Shown here: in pieces, positions 25,429 through 34,195 of the stretch | Numbering within the stretch: the stretch's first letter is position 1 | Layout of the letters: every line of letters starts with the position of its first letter | DNA from: an uncultured Rheinheimera sp. | GTDB lineage: Bacteria; Pseudomonadota; Gammaproteobacteria; Enterobacterales; Alteromonadaceae | Assembly (NCBI GenBank): GCA_943913835.1 | Contig: CALTZU010000003.1 | Location: forward strand, 6,974 to 70,973 | Direction: 5' to 3' | DNA length: 64,000 nucleotides | Made by a program: the position numbers and the translations under genes | Notes under the pieces: model-generated | What the model was told of the DNA's origin: nothing | The model's database searches: none | Seen by the model: only the letters and a program-made list of their open reading frames with translations

Positions 25429-27405
25429 ATGCAGTTTTTTTTCGAACATCATAAAAATGACTTAAAGCCCCATATGAGTGGCGTTTTACACTACGAACAA
25501 AAGTTAACTGAACTGGACAATTGGTGGAGCAAGGTCAGTTTAATAGGGAAAATCAATAGTTTACGTCTTGGTTCTACCATACTGGACAACATGGATCAGA
25601 CCAAAAAACGTTTTACCGAATTGCAGCAAATACTGATAGACAATTTACTGCTGGAACAAACTAAAAAGACCTTGTTAACAGACCAGGCCTGCAGCCAGAT
25701 CGCCATAGATATACTGATCCGTAACTTATTTGAACGTACAGCGGATATAGGCTTCTTAGCCACAGACTCACAAATTTGCAGCTTTCTGGCAAATCCTGAT
25801 GCAGAAGCCGCAGCGGCATTGCAACAGCATTTAGCGGCCTATGTCAGCTACTATTCGGTGTATCAGGATGTGATAGTACTGAGTCCTGACGGCCAGATCC
25901 TGCTCAGACTTGATCAGTCGCAAAGCCAAGACTTGAGTCAGGACCCTTTAGTGCAGTACTGCCTGCAACATCCGCAGCAATTCAGCGAAACTTTCCGCTA
26001 TTCTGATTTGCAGCCTCAGCAAAAACAGAGCCTGATATATGCCCAGGCTGTAGTATCAGACCAGGGAACTACCTTAGGTGTATTGTGCCTTTGCTTTAAG
26101 TTTGATGACGAAATAACGACTATTTTCAGAAACTTACTACCCGAGCATAGCCAAAGTATTTTACTGCTGCAGGCCGAAGATGGTCAGACTGTTTTTAGTT
26201 CCGATCCGGAGAAGCTGCCGCCGCAACGCACTTCGGGACGGCAACAGCAATTAGGACTCAGAAAAGTAGAAAACCGTGATTACCTGCTCAGTTTTGCTCA
26301 GACTCAAGGCTATCAGGGGTACTTTGGCCCGGCTTGGCAAACCCAGATTTGGACACCATTAAAAAGCTTATCGACTCAGACCAAAACCGCCCAGCAAGCG
26401 ATGAGCATGGGTGATCATAAGCTATTTCCTGAACTGTTTCATATCCATCGATCTTCGTTGCAGGTGAACGACGAACTCAGTCTGATTGTATTAAATGGCG
26501 TAATTTCAGCGGCCCGTAACGAAGCTGTAGAGTTTGTGCCTGTGCTGGATGCCATCCGCGGTATAGGCAAAGAAATCCACCAGGTGTTTTCACATTCAGT
26601 GGAAGAACTGGCTAATACGGTGCTGCACAGTCAGTTGGAAGAACTGGTGATGTTAGCGCGGCAGGCTCTGGATATTATGGACAGGAACCTGTACGAAAGA
26701 GCGAACGACTGCCGCTGGTGGGCACACAATAAAAAATTCCAATTGCTGTTGCAAAATCCTAGCCAGGAAAATCGACAGGTAGCAGCCGAAGAACTTGCCT
26801 ATATAAATGATTTATATACGGTTTATTCCAATATTTACCTCTACGATAAGGCTCAGCGTATTTTGTGCAGTGCTCGGGCCGAAGCCGACCCTCAGCAGCA
26901 AATGCCAGTAAACAGCGGTTCTGCAGACTGCCTGTTATTAAGTGCTGCAGACCAGTATGCGGTCAGCTCCTTTGTTCCCAGCGCTTTGTATCAGCAGCAA
27001 TCTACCTACATTTACCATGCGCCTGTATTCAGCGACAGCGCAAACAAAGCCAGCGGAGGTATAGCCTTAGTCTTTGATAGCGCGCCACAATTTAGTGCAA
27101 TGTTGTCGGATATTTTGCCCAAAAATGAGCAGGGCGAAGTGAAGGCTGATTTTTCAGCCTGTTTTATCGATGAAAAAGGCAGAGTTTTGTCATCCAGCAA
27201 CACTAAACTCTGGGCTCTTGACGAGATTCTCCCCTTGTCTGCAGAGTTAATTGACTCAGCCCGGCAGCAAGCGGTCTGCGAGCGTATCACTTTGAAGCAA
27301 CAAAAATACTGGTTTGCGATAGCCTATTCCAAAGGCTATCGCGAGTACAAAGTCACGGACGGTTACCACAATCCGGTATATTGTTGTGTGATGCTGCAGT
27401 CCTGA
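25429..27405 (+). CDS. Double Cache-like sensor protein without output domain
   Basis: 658 residues, no signal peptide and no clear transmembrane helix. Two related sensor-like modules are visible: about 75-290 (helix, then VYQDVIVLSPDGQILLRLD and LIYAQAVVSDQGTTLGVL) and about 395-650 (VYSNIYLYDKAQRILCS and YIYHAPVFSDSANKASGGIALVFDS). Both show the Cache pattern of a long helix before a PAS-like sheet with a YxxSxxxxD/YD-type strand. No MCP, kinase, GGDEF or CheW part was found. Cytoplasmic location would be odd for Cache domains. The ATG at 25429 is weakly supported; ATG 25474 is an alternative. Function unknown. Confidence 0.65.
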   Translation: MQFFFEHHKNDLKPHMSGVLHYEQKLTELDNWWSKVSLIGKINSLRLGSTILDNMDQTKKRFTELQQILIDNLLLEQTKKTLLTDQACSQIAIDILIRNLFERTADIGFLATDSQICSFLANPDAEAAAALQQHLAAYVSYYSVYQDVIVLSPDGQILLRLDQSQSQDLSQDPLVQYCLQHPQQFSETFRYSDLQPQQKQSLIYAQAVVSDQGTTLGVLCLCFKFDDEITTIFRNLLPEHSQSILLLQAEDGQTVFSSDPEKLPPQRTSGRQQQLGLRKVENRDYLLSFAQTQGYQGYFGPAWQTQIWTPLKSLSTQTKTAQQAMSMGDHKLFPELFHIHRSSLQVNDELSLIVLNGVISAARNEAVEFVPVLDAIRGIGKEIHQVFSHSVEELANTVLHSQLEELVMLARQALDIMDRNLYERANDCRWWAHNKKFQLLLQNPSQENRQVAAEELAYINDLYTVYSNIYLYDKAQRILCSARAEADPQQQMPVNSGSADCLLLSAADQYAVSSFVPSALYQQQSTYIYHAPVFSDSANKASGGIALVFDSAPQFSAMLSDILPKNEQGEVKADFSACFIDEKGRVLSSSNTKLWALDEILPLSAELIDSARQQAVCERITLKQQKYWFAIAYSKGYREYKVTDGYHNPVYCCVMLQS

Positions 27406-27474
27406 CAATGCGCCTCAGGCTTGCATCAAATAAAGCGATAGAGTCAATTGAATTAAAACGTTATCTTTAGGTTG

Positions 27475-27514
27475 TATCCATCTTTATGCTGACCCCGGTC
27501 AACAGAAGATGGAT
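27475..27514 (+). other. Nested inverted repeat, first hairpin of a structured intergenic region
   Basis: ATCCATCTT (27476-27484) pairs perfectly with AAGATGGAT (27506-27514) and encloses a second dyad TGACC-CC-GGTCA (27490-27501). It lies 70 bases past the stop of the Cache-like gene. See the candidate small RNA. Confidence 0.5.
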
Positions 27515-27533
27515 GCAGCAATTTCAGCAGAAT

Positions 27534-27671
27534 TCAGTTTCTAAGCAGAAATCCCATCGCCGGCAACAGCAGTGCCGCGCTTCGTTGCACCAGCTCTTGT
27601 TCTATTGTTTTTAAATGGCATCTATAGCTAAGTTCTGAACCTATAGCAAAAGCTGTGGTCCATGTGGTCAT
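27534..27671 (-). CDS. Possible short ORF or gene remnant (45 residues)
   Basis: An ATG-TGA frame on the minus strand inside the 434-base gap. The product reads MTTWTTAFAIGSELSYR...GFLLRN with protein-like composition and open frame for 11 codons upstream of the ATG, but no Shine-Dalgarno is seen. It could be a true small protein, a remnant of a larger gene, or chance. Confidence 0.2.
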   Translation of the reverse strand: MTTWTTAFAIGSELSYRCHLKTIEQELVQRSAALLLPAMGFLLRN

Positions 27672-27802
27672 GCCATGCTGATCATCTTCAGCGTTGTAAA
27701 GCTATTGCCTCTGTCTGAAGTGAAGAGTTCTAGCGCAAGCGGTTTTATTCATCTCCCTGAACCGCTATTTTTCGCCCGGCTAACCAGCCGGGCTTTTTTT
27801 TG
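27600..27802 (+). ncRNA. Candidate small RNA ending in tandem hairpins
   Basis: In the 27406-27839 gap two hairpins stand in tandem: AGCGGTT (27738-27744) / AACCGCT (27760-27766) followed by ATTTTT, then the GC-rich terminator with eight or more T at 27774-27802. Neither is close enough to the Cache-like gene (stop 27405) to look like its ordinary terminator. The pattern of stem, AU-rich stretch and terminal stem with long T-run is that of Hfq-dependent small RNAs. The 5' end is not defined; 27600 is a guess. Confidence 0.3.
27774..27802 (+). terminator. Strong intrinsic terminator
   Basis: GCCCGGCT (27774-27781), loop AACC, AGCCGGGC (27786-27793), then an uninterrupted T-run. It ends plus-strand transcription before the convergent 492-residue gene. 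Confidence 0.88.
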
Positions 27803-27839
27803 CAGTAGTGCCAGCAAGACAGCCCGGTTTAAGTATGGC

Positions 27840-29318
27840 TCAGTTCTGAATAGTGGTGACTCTGTTCCATAAATTCTGATTTTTACTGTACGAGAAGTAC
27901 TCGTCCGGAAACCAGCACTTAGGTATTAATTCCATATTTTTGCGTTCTTCAAAATTGGACACTAGCTTACTTAGGATCTCTAACAGCCGTTCTTCACTCA
28001 TTTTCTCGAGTTTTTTACGGGCCGTCGGGAAATATAAATTATTGTCCACGCTGACCACCACATTAGTACCGGTATTACTAAAAGCCATACCACGGGTAAC
28101 GACCCTACATATCGGCATATCTGTGGCTGGCGGATACAAAGACACGACCAGCGCGTATTCGTACCGATCCAAATCACGTCTGTCTGAGTCTTTCGGAATA
28201 TAAGTGACGCCATAACCCTGCGGAAACAAACCGGTAATTTTAATCAAGGCTTCAACAGCCGCTTTGTGATAGTAACCGCGTTCCACACCACTTTGCAGCA
28301 CCAGCACAGCTTTAGGTAAAGACTCATAACTGTGGTTTAATTTAGTCGATAAGACGACCGAAGTATAAATTTGTGGAATTTTCAGCAGGTTACCTACACC
28401 ACCTTCAGGCTTAATTGCATTTTTAAGCAAGGTATATACAAAGTTCAGTTTGTCCTGCTCGTTTTGGTTAAAGAGTTCACGCTCTTCTTTGGAATTACCA
28501 ATATAACGATCACAAGCCAGTCCTTTGATGACGTAATTCAGAGTTTCCTGATAATTAATTTTTAATAGTGCAACCCGGTTTTCGTCGTCGAGCACCCTAA
28601 ACTCGTCCAAATCGCCATCAGCACCTTTGAGGATAGCCAAAGCATCCGGATGATAAGTGCCTATATCCTGTAAGATGGCCGCCATCAGTAAGGGCAGCTG
28701 CACGTCGTCACGAAAAGGTGAATAATCGGCTTTATATGCTGCATTGGAATTGTCCAGCATGTCTCTGGCGGCACGTACCTTGGCCTGCACATAGTTGTTA
28801 TTCAGCTCGTTATCCAGCAATAAACGGTCCAGCAAACGCAGACTTAAAATACCTTTATACAAGTGTTTGAATTTTTGATTCACAGAGGCTACATATCTGC
28901 CATTGCTGGGAGCCAAAAGTTGAATGGTTCCGAGAAACTTAGAAGACATTTGCACTGTTTCTTCGAAGCTGTCTCCTTCTGTCAGTTGCAGTACTGACAT
29001 ACATACAGCTTTTAGACTTCGATAGCGCTCAACCCGGCTATCATCAAGCATACGGACATAAAGTTTTAACGCGGACTGAGCCTCAGCCAGCTGTTTTTGT
29101 TCAGCTGAAGACAACTCTGGCTTTTTATCGAATTTCTGCACTTGTAACTGCAATTGCTGAAGTTTTTCATCCTGCTGTTTGGCATGACGAAAATAGTCAG
29201 TAGCCACTTCATAAACCGAATCGTTTAATGCAGTGGCATCATGGATTTTGCTAAGGATAGTTTTTACGGTTTTACTGTATGAAGACTGACTTACTGTTCC
29301 CATCGACATTTCAGGCAT
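27840..29318 (-). CDS. Protein of unknown function with a degenerate HD-domain-like core
   Basis: 492 residues, no signal or membrane segment. N-terminal about 100 residues include a charged coiled coil (KLQQLQLQVQKFDKK). A helical core contains PLLMAAILQDIGTYHPDAL at about 205-225, reminiscent of the HDIG motif of HD-GYP phosphodiesterases but with the His-Asp pair altered to Gln-Asp. The C-terminal third has beta-rich text (YGVTYIPKDSDRRDLDRYEYALV, shown in part over 20-residue limits as YGVTYIPKDSDRR) like the region after the HD core in cyclic di-GMP-related proteins. If related, it is probably catalytically dead. The start is uncertain among three ATGs within 15 bases after AAAGGA. Confidence 0.55.
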   Translation of the reverse strand: MPEMSMGTVSQSSYSKTVKTILSKIHDATALNDSVYEVATDYFRHAKQQDEKLQQLQLQVQKFDKKPELSSAEQKQLAEAQSALKLYVRMLDDSRVERYRSLKAVCMSVLQLTEGDSFEETVQMSSKFLGTIQLLAPSNGRYVASVNQKFKHLYKGILSLRLLDRLLLDNELNNNYVQAKVRAARDMLDNSNAAYKADYSPFRDDVQLPLLMAAILQDIGTYHPDALAILKGADGDLDEFRVLDDENRVALLKINYQETLNYVIKGLACDRYIGNSKEERELFNQNEQDKLNFVYTLLKNAIKPEGGVGNLLKIPQIYTSVVLSTKLNHSYESLPKAVLVLQSGVERGYYHKAAVEALIKITGLFPQGYGVTYIPKDSDRRDLDRYEYALVVSLYPPATDMPICRVVTRGMAFSNTGTNVVVSVDNNLYFPTARKKLEKMSEERLLEILSKLVSNFEERKNMELIPKCWFPDEYFSYSKNQNLWNRVTTIQN

Positions 29319-29396
29319 CTATCCTTTTCTGCTGATCACTTAGATTGTACCAAAACGAGTATATACCAATAATACAGTCCTTTGTGTGGTTCAGCC

Positions 29397-30608
29397 TTAT
29401 TCCGCCAACATGGGTACTTGCCATTGTTCTTCTACGTCCATCTCCCACTCCTCCTGCATTTGCGCAGCAAGACGTTTCTTTTTAGCGGGTTTTACAGCCA
29501 GTAAATTTGACCAGAACCAGGTTGATAAGTCGCCCACGAGATTAGTTTCAGCATTGATCAGCACAACAAAGCCTACACCTTTTTCTTTAGAGTACGCCAT
29601 CTCTGTACGATAACCTTTCACCCAGCCACCGTGATAATAGATTTCATGACCGCCAAAATTAAAAATACGTAAGCCCAAGCCATAATGCGATGTAGTGACA
29701 TATTGTCCCCAGGTACGGCCACCTAAATCATCTGCAACTTTAACTCTTTTAGTGCGCACATCCTGCAACATGGCCGGGCTCAGTACTGCAGGGTACTGAC
29801 CTAACTGCGCCATCAGCCACTGACTCATATCCATCACGCTGGCATTCACACCAGCAGCAGGGCTAACGCGGTAATAACTTGGATTTACTTTGGTTTCAGC
29901 CCAGCCTCTTTTCACCCGGACATGAGGCATAGCACGGTTTTTAGAGGCCAGAAATGCAGAATAACCAACAGAAGCTGTTGGCATTTTTAACGGCTTAAAC
30001 AGCTTTTGCTCCATCAGACTTTCATAGCTGCTCCCTGTGGTTTTTTCCATCACAGGGCGGATCAGGCTGAATAATACGTTTTGATAGCCATAGCATTTTC
30101 CGGGCGCACAACGTGGGTTTAAATAACGAAACTTAGGCAAAATCTGAGCTGGTGTCTGATTAGCTTCAATTAAATCGTCATAAGTGTTAGGCACAAGACC
30201 TGCGCTTTGTGACAGCAGGTGCTCTACTCTCAGAGCTCCGGTATGACGCGGGCTTTTAAACGAAAAAGCAGGCACATAACGGGTTACAGGATCGCTCCAC
30301 TGAAAGCGCCCCTGATGCACCAACAATGAAGACAGTTGACCGGCAAAAGTCTTGGAAACAGACGCCAGGCGGAACACAGTGTAAGCATCAATTTTAGATT
30401 TAGTGCCCACAGAGCGCACACCATAAGCGCCAACTTTGACCACTCTATTGTCTTTGACAATAGCGTAAGCAGCGCCCGGAATATTGTTCTTTTTTAACGT
30501 CTGGCGAAAATGCCAGTCAAAATTGGTAGCCAGTTCATCAACATCAGCCGCCAGTAACTGGGGGGAAAGGACGAGGAATGCGCCCACCAGTAATTGGATT
30601 AATTTCAA
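29397..30608 (-). CDS. Secreted serine hydrolase, class C beta-lactamase-related
   Basis: 403 residues. TTG start with GAGGA 8 bases upstream, 4 bases after the preceding gene's stop. Signal peptide MKLIQLLVGAFLVLSPQLLA. Penicillin-binding fold motifs: SVSK (Ser83, Lys86) as SxxK, YGYQN as the YxN-type motif (about 168), and YHGGWVKG replacing KTG (HGG, about 331), the set typical of esterase/beta-lactamase-like (EstB, LACTB) proteins. Substrate may be a peptide or ester; true beta-lactamase activity is not implied. Third gene of a coupled operon behind a YgjP peptidase and a GGCT-like protein. Confidence 0.85.
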   Translation of the reverse strand: MKLIQLLVGAFLVLSPQLLAADVDELATNFDWHFRQTLKKNNIPGAAYAIVKDNRVVKVGAYGVRSVGTKSKIDAYTVFRLASVSKTFAGQLSSLLVHQGRFQWSDPVTRYVPAFSFKSPRHTGALRVEHLLSQSAGLVPNTYDDLIEANQTPAQILPKFRYLNPRCAPGKCYGYQNVLFSLIRPVMEKTTGSSYESLMEQKLFKPLKMPTASVGYSAFLASKNRAMPHVRVKRGWAETKVNPSYYRVSPAAGVNASVMDMSQWLMAQLGQYPAVLSPAMLQDVRTKRVKVADDLGGRTWGQYVTTSHYGLGLRIFNFGGHEIYYHGGWVKGYRTEMAYSKEKGVGFVVLINAETNLVGDLSTWFWSNLLAVKPAKKKRLAAQMQEEWEMDVEEQWQVPMLAE

Positions 30609-30612
30609 TCTG

Positions 30613-31113
30613 TTAGTCCTCAGACAAAGGGGCTGCCTTTGTTATAGTGCCGGTATCGGCATGTAAGTTATGATAAGTAGTTAACATAGACGGTATCAGC
30701 CGGGTAATTAAATCTTCTTTATGAGCTGCACTCACTTGCTGTAAAGACCAATCTCCTTCCAGGTAAGGCAATAAAACCGGTCCAGCTATGTAGCACCAGG
30801 CATCCAGCCATTGTCCTGAAGACTGCACTCTCACCTTATGGCGCAAATACAACCCGGAATCCAGTTCTTCGAAAAAGTCGATTTTATCAAGTTCGGCTGC
30901 AGCCACATCCAGCAATAACTGTCCTTGTTGCAGATGTCCTGCACAGGGCGCTAAAGCGGGCACAGGCGTGTCACCGGGCTGCTGGCTTAGGCCATAGCTT
31001 TTGTAATCAGCAAGGCTGGCTTGTTGCATCGCATAATTTTTCCCTGTAATGGCGTAAACCACTTCAGGCAAGGTCAACAAACCATAAACAAAGACTGCAT
31101 CACCAGAGCTCAT
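30613..31113 (-). CDS. Gamma-glutamylcyclotransferase-like (AIG2/GGACT fold) protein
   Basis: 166 residues from ATG 31113, whose ATGA overlaps the stop of the preceding gene. The fold signature FVYGLLTLPEVV (YGxL loop) is at 8-19 and the likely catalytic Glu is in FFEELDSGLYLRH. Members cyclise gamma-glutamyl amines or act on other gamma-glutamyl compounds. Middle gene of the coupled operon. Confidence 0.8.
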   Translation of the reverse strand: MSSGDAVFVYGLLTLPEVVYAITGKNYAMQQASLADYKSYGLSQQPGDTPVPALAPCAGHLQQGQLLLDVAAAELDKIDFFEELDSGLYLRHKVRVQSSGQWLDAWCYIAGPVLLPYLEGDWSLQQVSAAHKEDLITRLIPSMLTTYHNLHADTGTITKAAPLSED

Positions 31114-31616
31114 AAGGCTTTCCCTTCCAGCTGTCTCAATGTTAAAAACAGGCGTAAGTCGAATTCTAACTGATGATACTGGGGTTCCATATGCTGACAC
31201 AATTGATAAAAGGCTTTGTTGTGATCTTTTTCGCGCAAATGTGCTAATTCATGCACTACAACCATCTTTAGCAAAGCCAAAGGCAATTGTTTAAATAAAG
31301 CAGAAATTCGAATTTCCTGTTTCGCCTTTAGTTTTCCACCCTGAACTCTGCTGACAAAACTATGCAGGCCCAGACTGTTATCCAAATGAATTTTAGCGTC
31401 AAAACAGACTTTACTGACCGGAGGGCTGGATTTAACAAAACGTTGTTTCAACTCCTGCGTAAACTGATAAAGGCTTTTATCATTTTGAATATCATGCGAC
31501 ATCTGCGGATAACGCTTTGCCAACACTTCAGCGAGACGGCCTTGGGCAATAAGAGACTGCACTTGAGTCAGCACAGCCTCAGGATAAGAAGTCAAAAAAG
31601 TTAACACAGGGTCCAC
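31110..31616 (-). CDS. YgjP-like zinc metallopeptidase (DUF45/M48-like)
   Basis: 168 residues. The zinc motif HELAH with the third ligand in KDHNKAF (HELAHLREKDHNKAF, about 122-136) is the DUF45/YgjP pattern. No signal peptide, so cytoplasmic. Substrate unknown. First gene of a three-gene run with a 4-base ATGA overlap to the next. Confidence 0.85.
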   Translation of the reverse strand: MDPVLTFLTSYPEAVLTQVQSLIAQGRLAEVLAKRYPQMSHDIQNDKSLYQFTQELKQRFVKSSPPVSKVCFDAKIHLDNSLGLHSFVSRVQGGKLKAKQEIRISALFKQLPLALLKMVVVHELAHLREKDHNKAFYQLCQHMEPQYHQLEFDLRLFLTLRQLEGKAL

Positions 31617-31683
31617 TAAGCCTAATCCGGAGCAAAATTCAGCTTAGTGTAAAAAATAAAACGCTTGCCGTGAACCTTTCTTT

Positions 31684-32250
31684 TTAACCATCGCACTGCA
31701 AGGCTTGTTGTTGGGAATGCACCGCCAGAATTTGGCCTTGCTGACCGGTTTTTAACTCAACCCACTGGCCTTCCAGCCAAGGCTGATCCTGTTGTAACTC
31801 CTGTGCCAGTTGTTGGTCAATTTTTACCAGCAATTGATCACAGACTGCAATTTGCCATTGATGATCATGAAAATGCAGCTGTCCGATCAGACTATTAGTT
31901 TGCTCCAATTGCTGACGGGCTTGCTGATAGTGTCGATAACGCTGCTGATAGGCACTTTGTTGTGGTGGCGCCTCGGTGTCGCTCAGGCTATGCAGCTGTA
32001 CCTGATGATAAGAGTTATCGGTTTGCAGCTGGATTTGATAATAAGCAGGCTGCCACCAAAGTTGTTGTGCCAGCCAGATCAAGGCTGCACTGGCGGCAAC
32101 CCCCTGCACTGCAGGCCAATAGGTTGTCCAGCGCCTGGCGTTGGGTTTTGATGTTAACTGCGACAGCTGTTGTTTTAACGACTCTGGCATAGGGTGTTCA
32201 GTTTTACTTTGCTGATATAGCTGCTGTAGTTTTTGATCCAGCTTACTCAT
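31684..32250 (-). CDS. Probable anti-sigma factor, single-pass membrane protein
   Basis: 188 residues from ATG 32250, which overlaps the end of the sigma-factor gene by 8 bases and uses GGAG inside it. N-terminal about 50 residues are cytoplasmic and helical, then one hydrophobic segment (GVAASAALIWLAQQLWW, about 56-72) and a Gln-rich periplasmic domain. No ZAS zinc motif (HxxxCxxC) is seen, so the anti-sigma role is inferred from position and topology only. Confidence 0.65.
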   Translation of the reverse strand: MSKLDQKLQQLYQQSKTEHPMPESLKQQLSQLTSKPNARRWTTYWPAVQGVAASAALIWLAQQLWWQPAYYQIQLQTDNSYHQVQLHSLSDTEAPPQQSAYQQRYRHYQQARQQLEQTNSLIGQLHFHDHQWQIAVCDQLLVKIDQQLAQELQQDQPWLEGQWVELKTGQQGQILAVHSQQQALQCDG

Positions 32251-32812
32251 CATCTTCTCCACGCAGTTTTGCCAAAGTCTGGCGTGCATAACGTAATCTG
32301 CTTTTAACAGTTTCAGCTTGTGTCGCTGTAATCTGGGCTATTTGCTGCAGGCTGAATCCTTCCAGTTGCAGCAATAACGCCTCCCGTTGAACCAGAGGTA
32401 ACAGCGCTAATAACTGCTGTAGTTGCATTTCATTTTGTTGCTGCTCCAGCACTAAGGCGGGACTGGCCTGCTCTGTGGCGATCTCTAGCTCAACTTCATA
32501 CAACCAGCGCTTTTGTTTGCGAAACTCATCCAGTAAAAGATTCCGGCCTATCGCAAACACCCAGGTTTTAACGCTACTGTGCCCGGCAAATTGTTGTTTT
32601 TGCTCCATAACCCTTAACCAGGTTTGCTGGCTAAGATCTGCGGCTAACACCGGCTCCGTCTGCTTTAATAAAAAGTGATATAAATCATTACCATAACACT
32701 GGATCAACCGGGCCAGAAAAGCCGGGTTATCGGTCTGAATATAACTTTGCATCAGTGACAGCGGATCAGACTCCAACTCGGGATCACCTTTGCTGAACCA
32801 GGATAACAGCAT
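32243..32812 (-). CDS. ECF-type RNA polymerase sigma factor
   Basis: 189 residues from ATG 32812 with AGGAG 6 bases upstream; a TTG 24 bases further out is open. Sigma region 2 is seen at about 45-110 (DLYHFLLKQT, DLSQQTWLRVM, VKTWVFAIGRNLLLDEFRK) and region 4 at about 130-180 (LLPLVQREALLLQLEGFSLQQIA, here over several motifs, with AETVKSRLRYAR). It directs polymerase to a small regulon, held by the overlapping downstream membrane protein. A TonB gene precedes it by 51 bases. Confidence 0.88.
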   Translation of the reverse strand: MLLSWFSKGDPELESDPLSLMQSYIQTDNPAFLARLIQCYGNDLYHFLLKQTEPVLAADLSQQTWLRVMEQKQQFAGHSSVKTWVFAIGRNLLLDEFRKQKRWLYEVELEIATEQASPALVLEQQQNEMQLQQLLALLPLVQREALLLQLEGFSLQQIAQITATQAETVKSRLRYARQTLAKLRGEDDE

Positions 32813-32863
32813 CCTTTGCTCCTCTTTTTCAGTCAAACCAATCGTAGCTTGAGTCTTATATAG

Positions 32864-33490
32864 TCAGGCTTTATCCAAACTAAAATCCAGCTGAACCTGC
32901 ATGCCTGTTTGTGCCACCGCCTTGCCATCTCTTATTTGGGGCTGATACTTCCAGGCTTTAAGAGCTTTGATCGCCTCACGGTCAAAAATCCGTTTTGGTT
33001 CTGAATCCAGCACTTGCACCTCTGTAACAGCACCACTGGATGCTATGGTAAAACTCAATTTTACCCAGCCTTCGATACCGTTTTTAGCAGCCTCTGGCGG
33101 ATACCTGGGATCGATCCGAACTATTGCCGTTGCTGTTTTATCCTGCAACCTAAAATCTCCTTCAGTTTCTAAATCCGGAGCTGGTAACACCGGGTCCACA
33201 GACAACTCAAGCAAAGGTCCTGTGTCACCTCCATCATCGGCTCTGGAAAATTCAGGCCGTATTACAGGCTTATCGGGCAGCGGCAACACCCGCACTATAG
33301 TAGCTGGCTGACTTTCTTTCCTGGGTTCCGGCAATTCATTGTCGACGCTGATAACCACAGGCTGGATCAATACGGCTCCAGTTGCAATCAATTGCTGCAT
33401 CAAAGCGAATAATAAGAAGGTAATCACAAAAGCAGGCAAAGCTGCTGTCATTAATTTCTGACGGTCTGTGCTGGTATCTGTAGTATTCAT
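32864..33490 (-). CDS. TonB-type energy transducer protein
   Basis: 208 residues. One N-terminal membrane helix (about 16-40), a Pro-rich periplasmic linker (50-115) and a TonB C-terminal domain at about 125-205 with RIDPRYPPEAAKNGIEGWV and FDREAIKALKAWKYQP. Energises outer-membrane transport with ExbBD, which are not in this window. Lies directly upstream of the ECF sigma and anti-sigma genes on the same strand. Start ATG 33490 has GAGAA upstream. Confidence 0.88.
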   Translation of the reverse strand: MNTTDTSTDRQKLMTAALPAFVITFLLFALMQQLIATGAVLIQPVVISVDNELPEPRKESQPATIVRVLPLPDKPVIRPEFSRADDGGDTGPLLELSVDPVLPAPDLETEGDFRLQDKTATAIVRIDPRYPPEAAKNGIEGWVKLSFTIASSGAVTEVQVLDSEPKRIFDREAIKALKAWKYQPQIRDGKAVAQTGMQVQLDFSLDKA

Positions 33491-33549
33491 CTGGCATTCT
33501 CCACTGGTTTTTTCATTAGACGAAGCTGCGGGAAAAAAGGGGTTAACCA

Positions 33550-34074
33550 GTGAAAGAAAAAATATCTGTTCTAACCAGCATCATTCTACTGAGTGTTACG
33601 GCATGGTCTGCTTACGCTGCCCCCACAGACATATATCTGGTGCGACATGCAGAAAAGCAGCAATCCGCTAAAAAAGATCCGGCATTAAGCCTGTGTGGTG
33701 TAGCTCAGGCTCAAGCTATGGCCGCTCTGATTATTTCTCCGCTGTCGGTGATTTATCACAGTGGTTACCAGCGTACTGAACAAACAGCCCAACAGATTGC
33801 GTTAACGCATCAGCAAGCGCCACTTCAACCCTATAACGCCGCGGATCTGCCAGCTATTGCAGCGAAAATACTGCAACAGGATAACAGCCTGCTGGTAGTA
33901 GGCCACAGCAACACTACAACTGAATTGATTCAACTACTGAGTCAACAGCCAGGCCCACAGATCACAGAGCAAGACTATGGTGTTGTTTATCACTTAAAGC
34001 AGTCGCCGCAAGGTTACCGACTGTCTGATTACAAAATCAAACAGCCCGCAGAGTGCAGCCAGTCTTCAGGCTAG
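33550..34074 (+). CDS. Exported histidine phosphatase family protein
   Basis: 174 residues from a GTG start with GGGG upstream. Signal peptide (ISVLTSIILLSVTAWSAYA), then the phosphatase core: IYLVRHAEK, HSGYQRTEQTA and LLVVGHSNTT. Relative of SixA at 7375 but exported, so it should act on a periplasmic phosphoester or phosphohistidine; substrate unknown. Divergent from the tonB gene. Confidence 0.85.
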   Translation: MKEKISVLTSIILLSVTAWSAYAAPTDIYLVRHAEKQQSAKKDPALSLCGVAQAQAMAALIISPLSVIYHSGYQRTEQTAQQIALTHQQAPLQPYNAADLPAIAAKILQQDNSLLVVGHSNTTTELIQLLSQQPGPQITEQDYGVVYHLKQSPQGYRLSDYKIKQPAECSQSSG

Positions 34075-34195
34075 ACACTAACTTGGATCAAACACTTAGC
34101 AGCCCTGCCCCAGAGCAAAAATCATCCCCTATGCTAGACTGACTGCAACTGGTTTTTTCCTTCTTTGACGAACGGTAGTCTGGCGCAGGGGCTTT

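Noticed and set aside
29397..30608. Antibiotic-resistance beta-lactamase
   Set aside because: HGG replaces KTG and the overall pattern is of serine esterase/LACTB-type proteins; resistance cannot be claimed.
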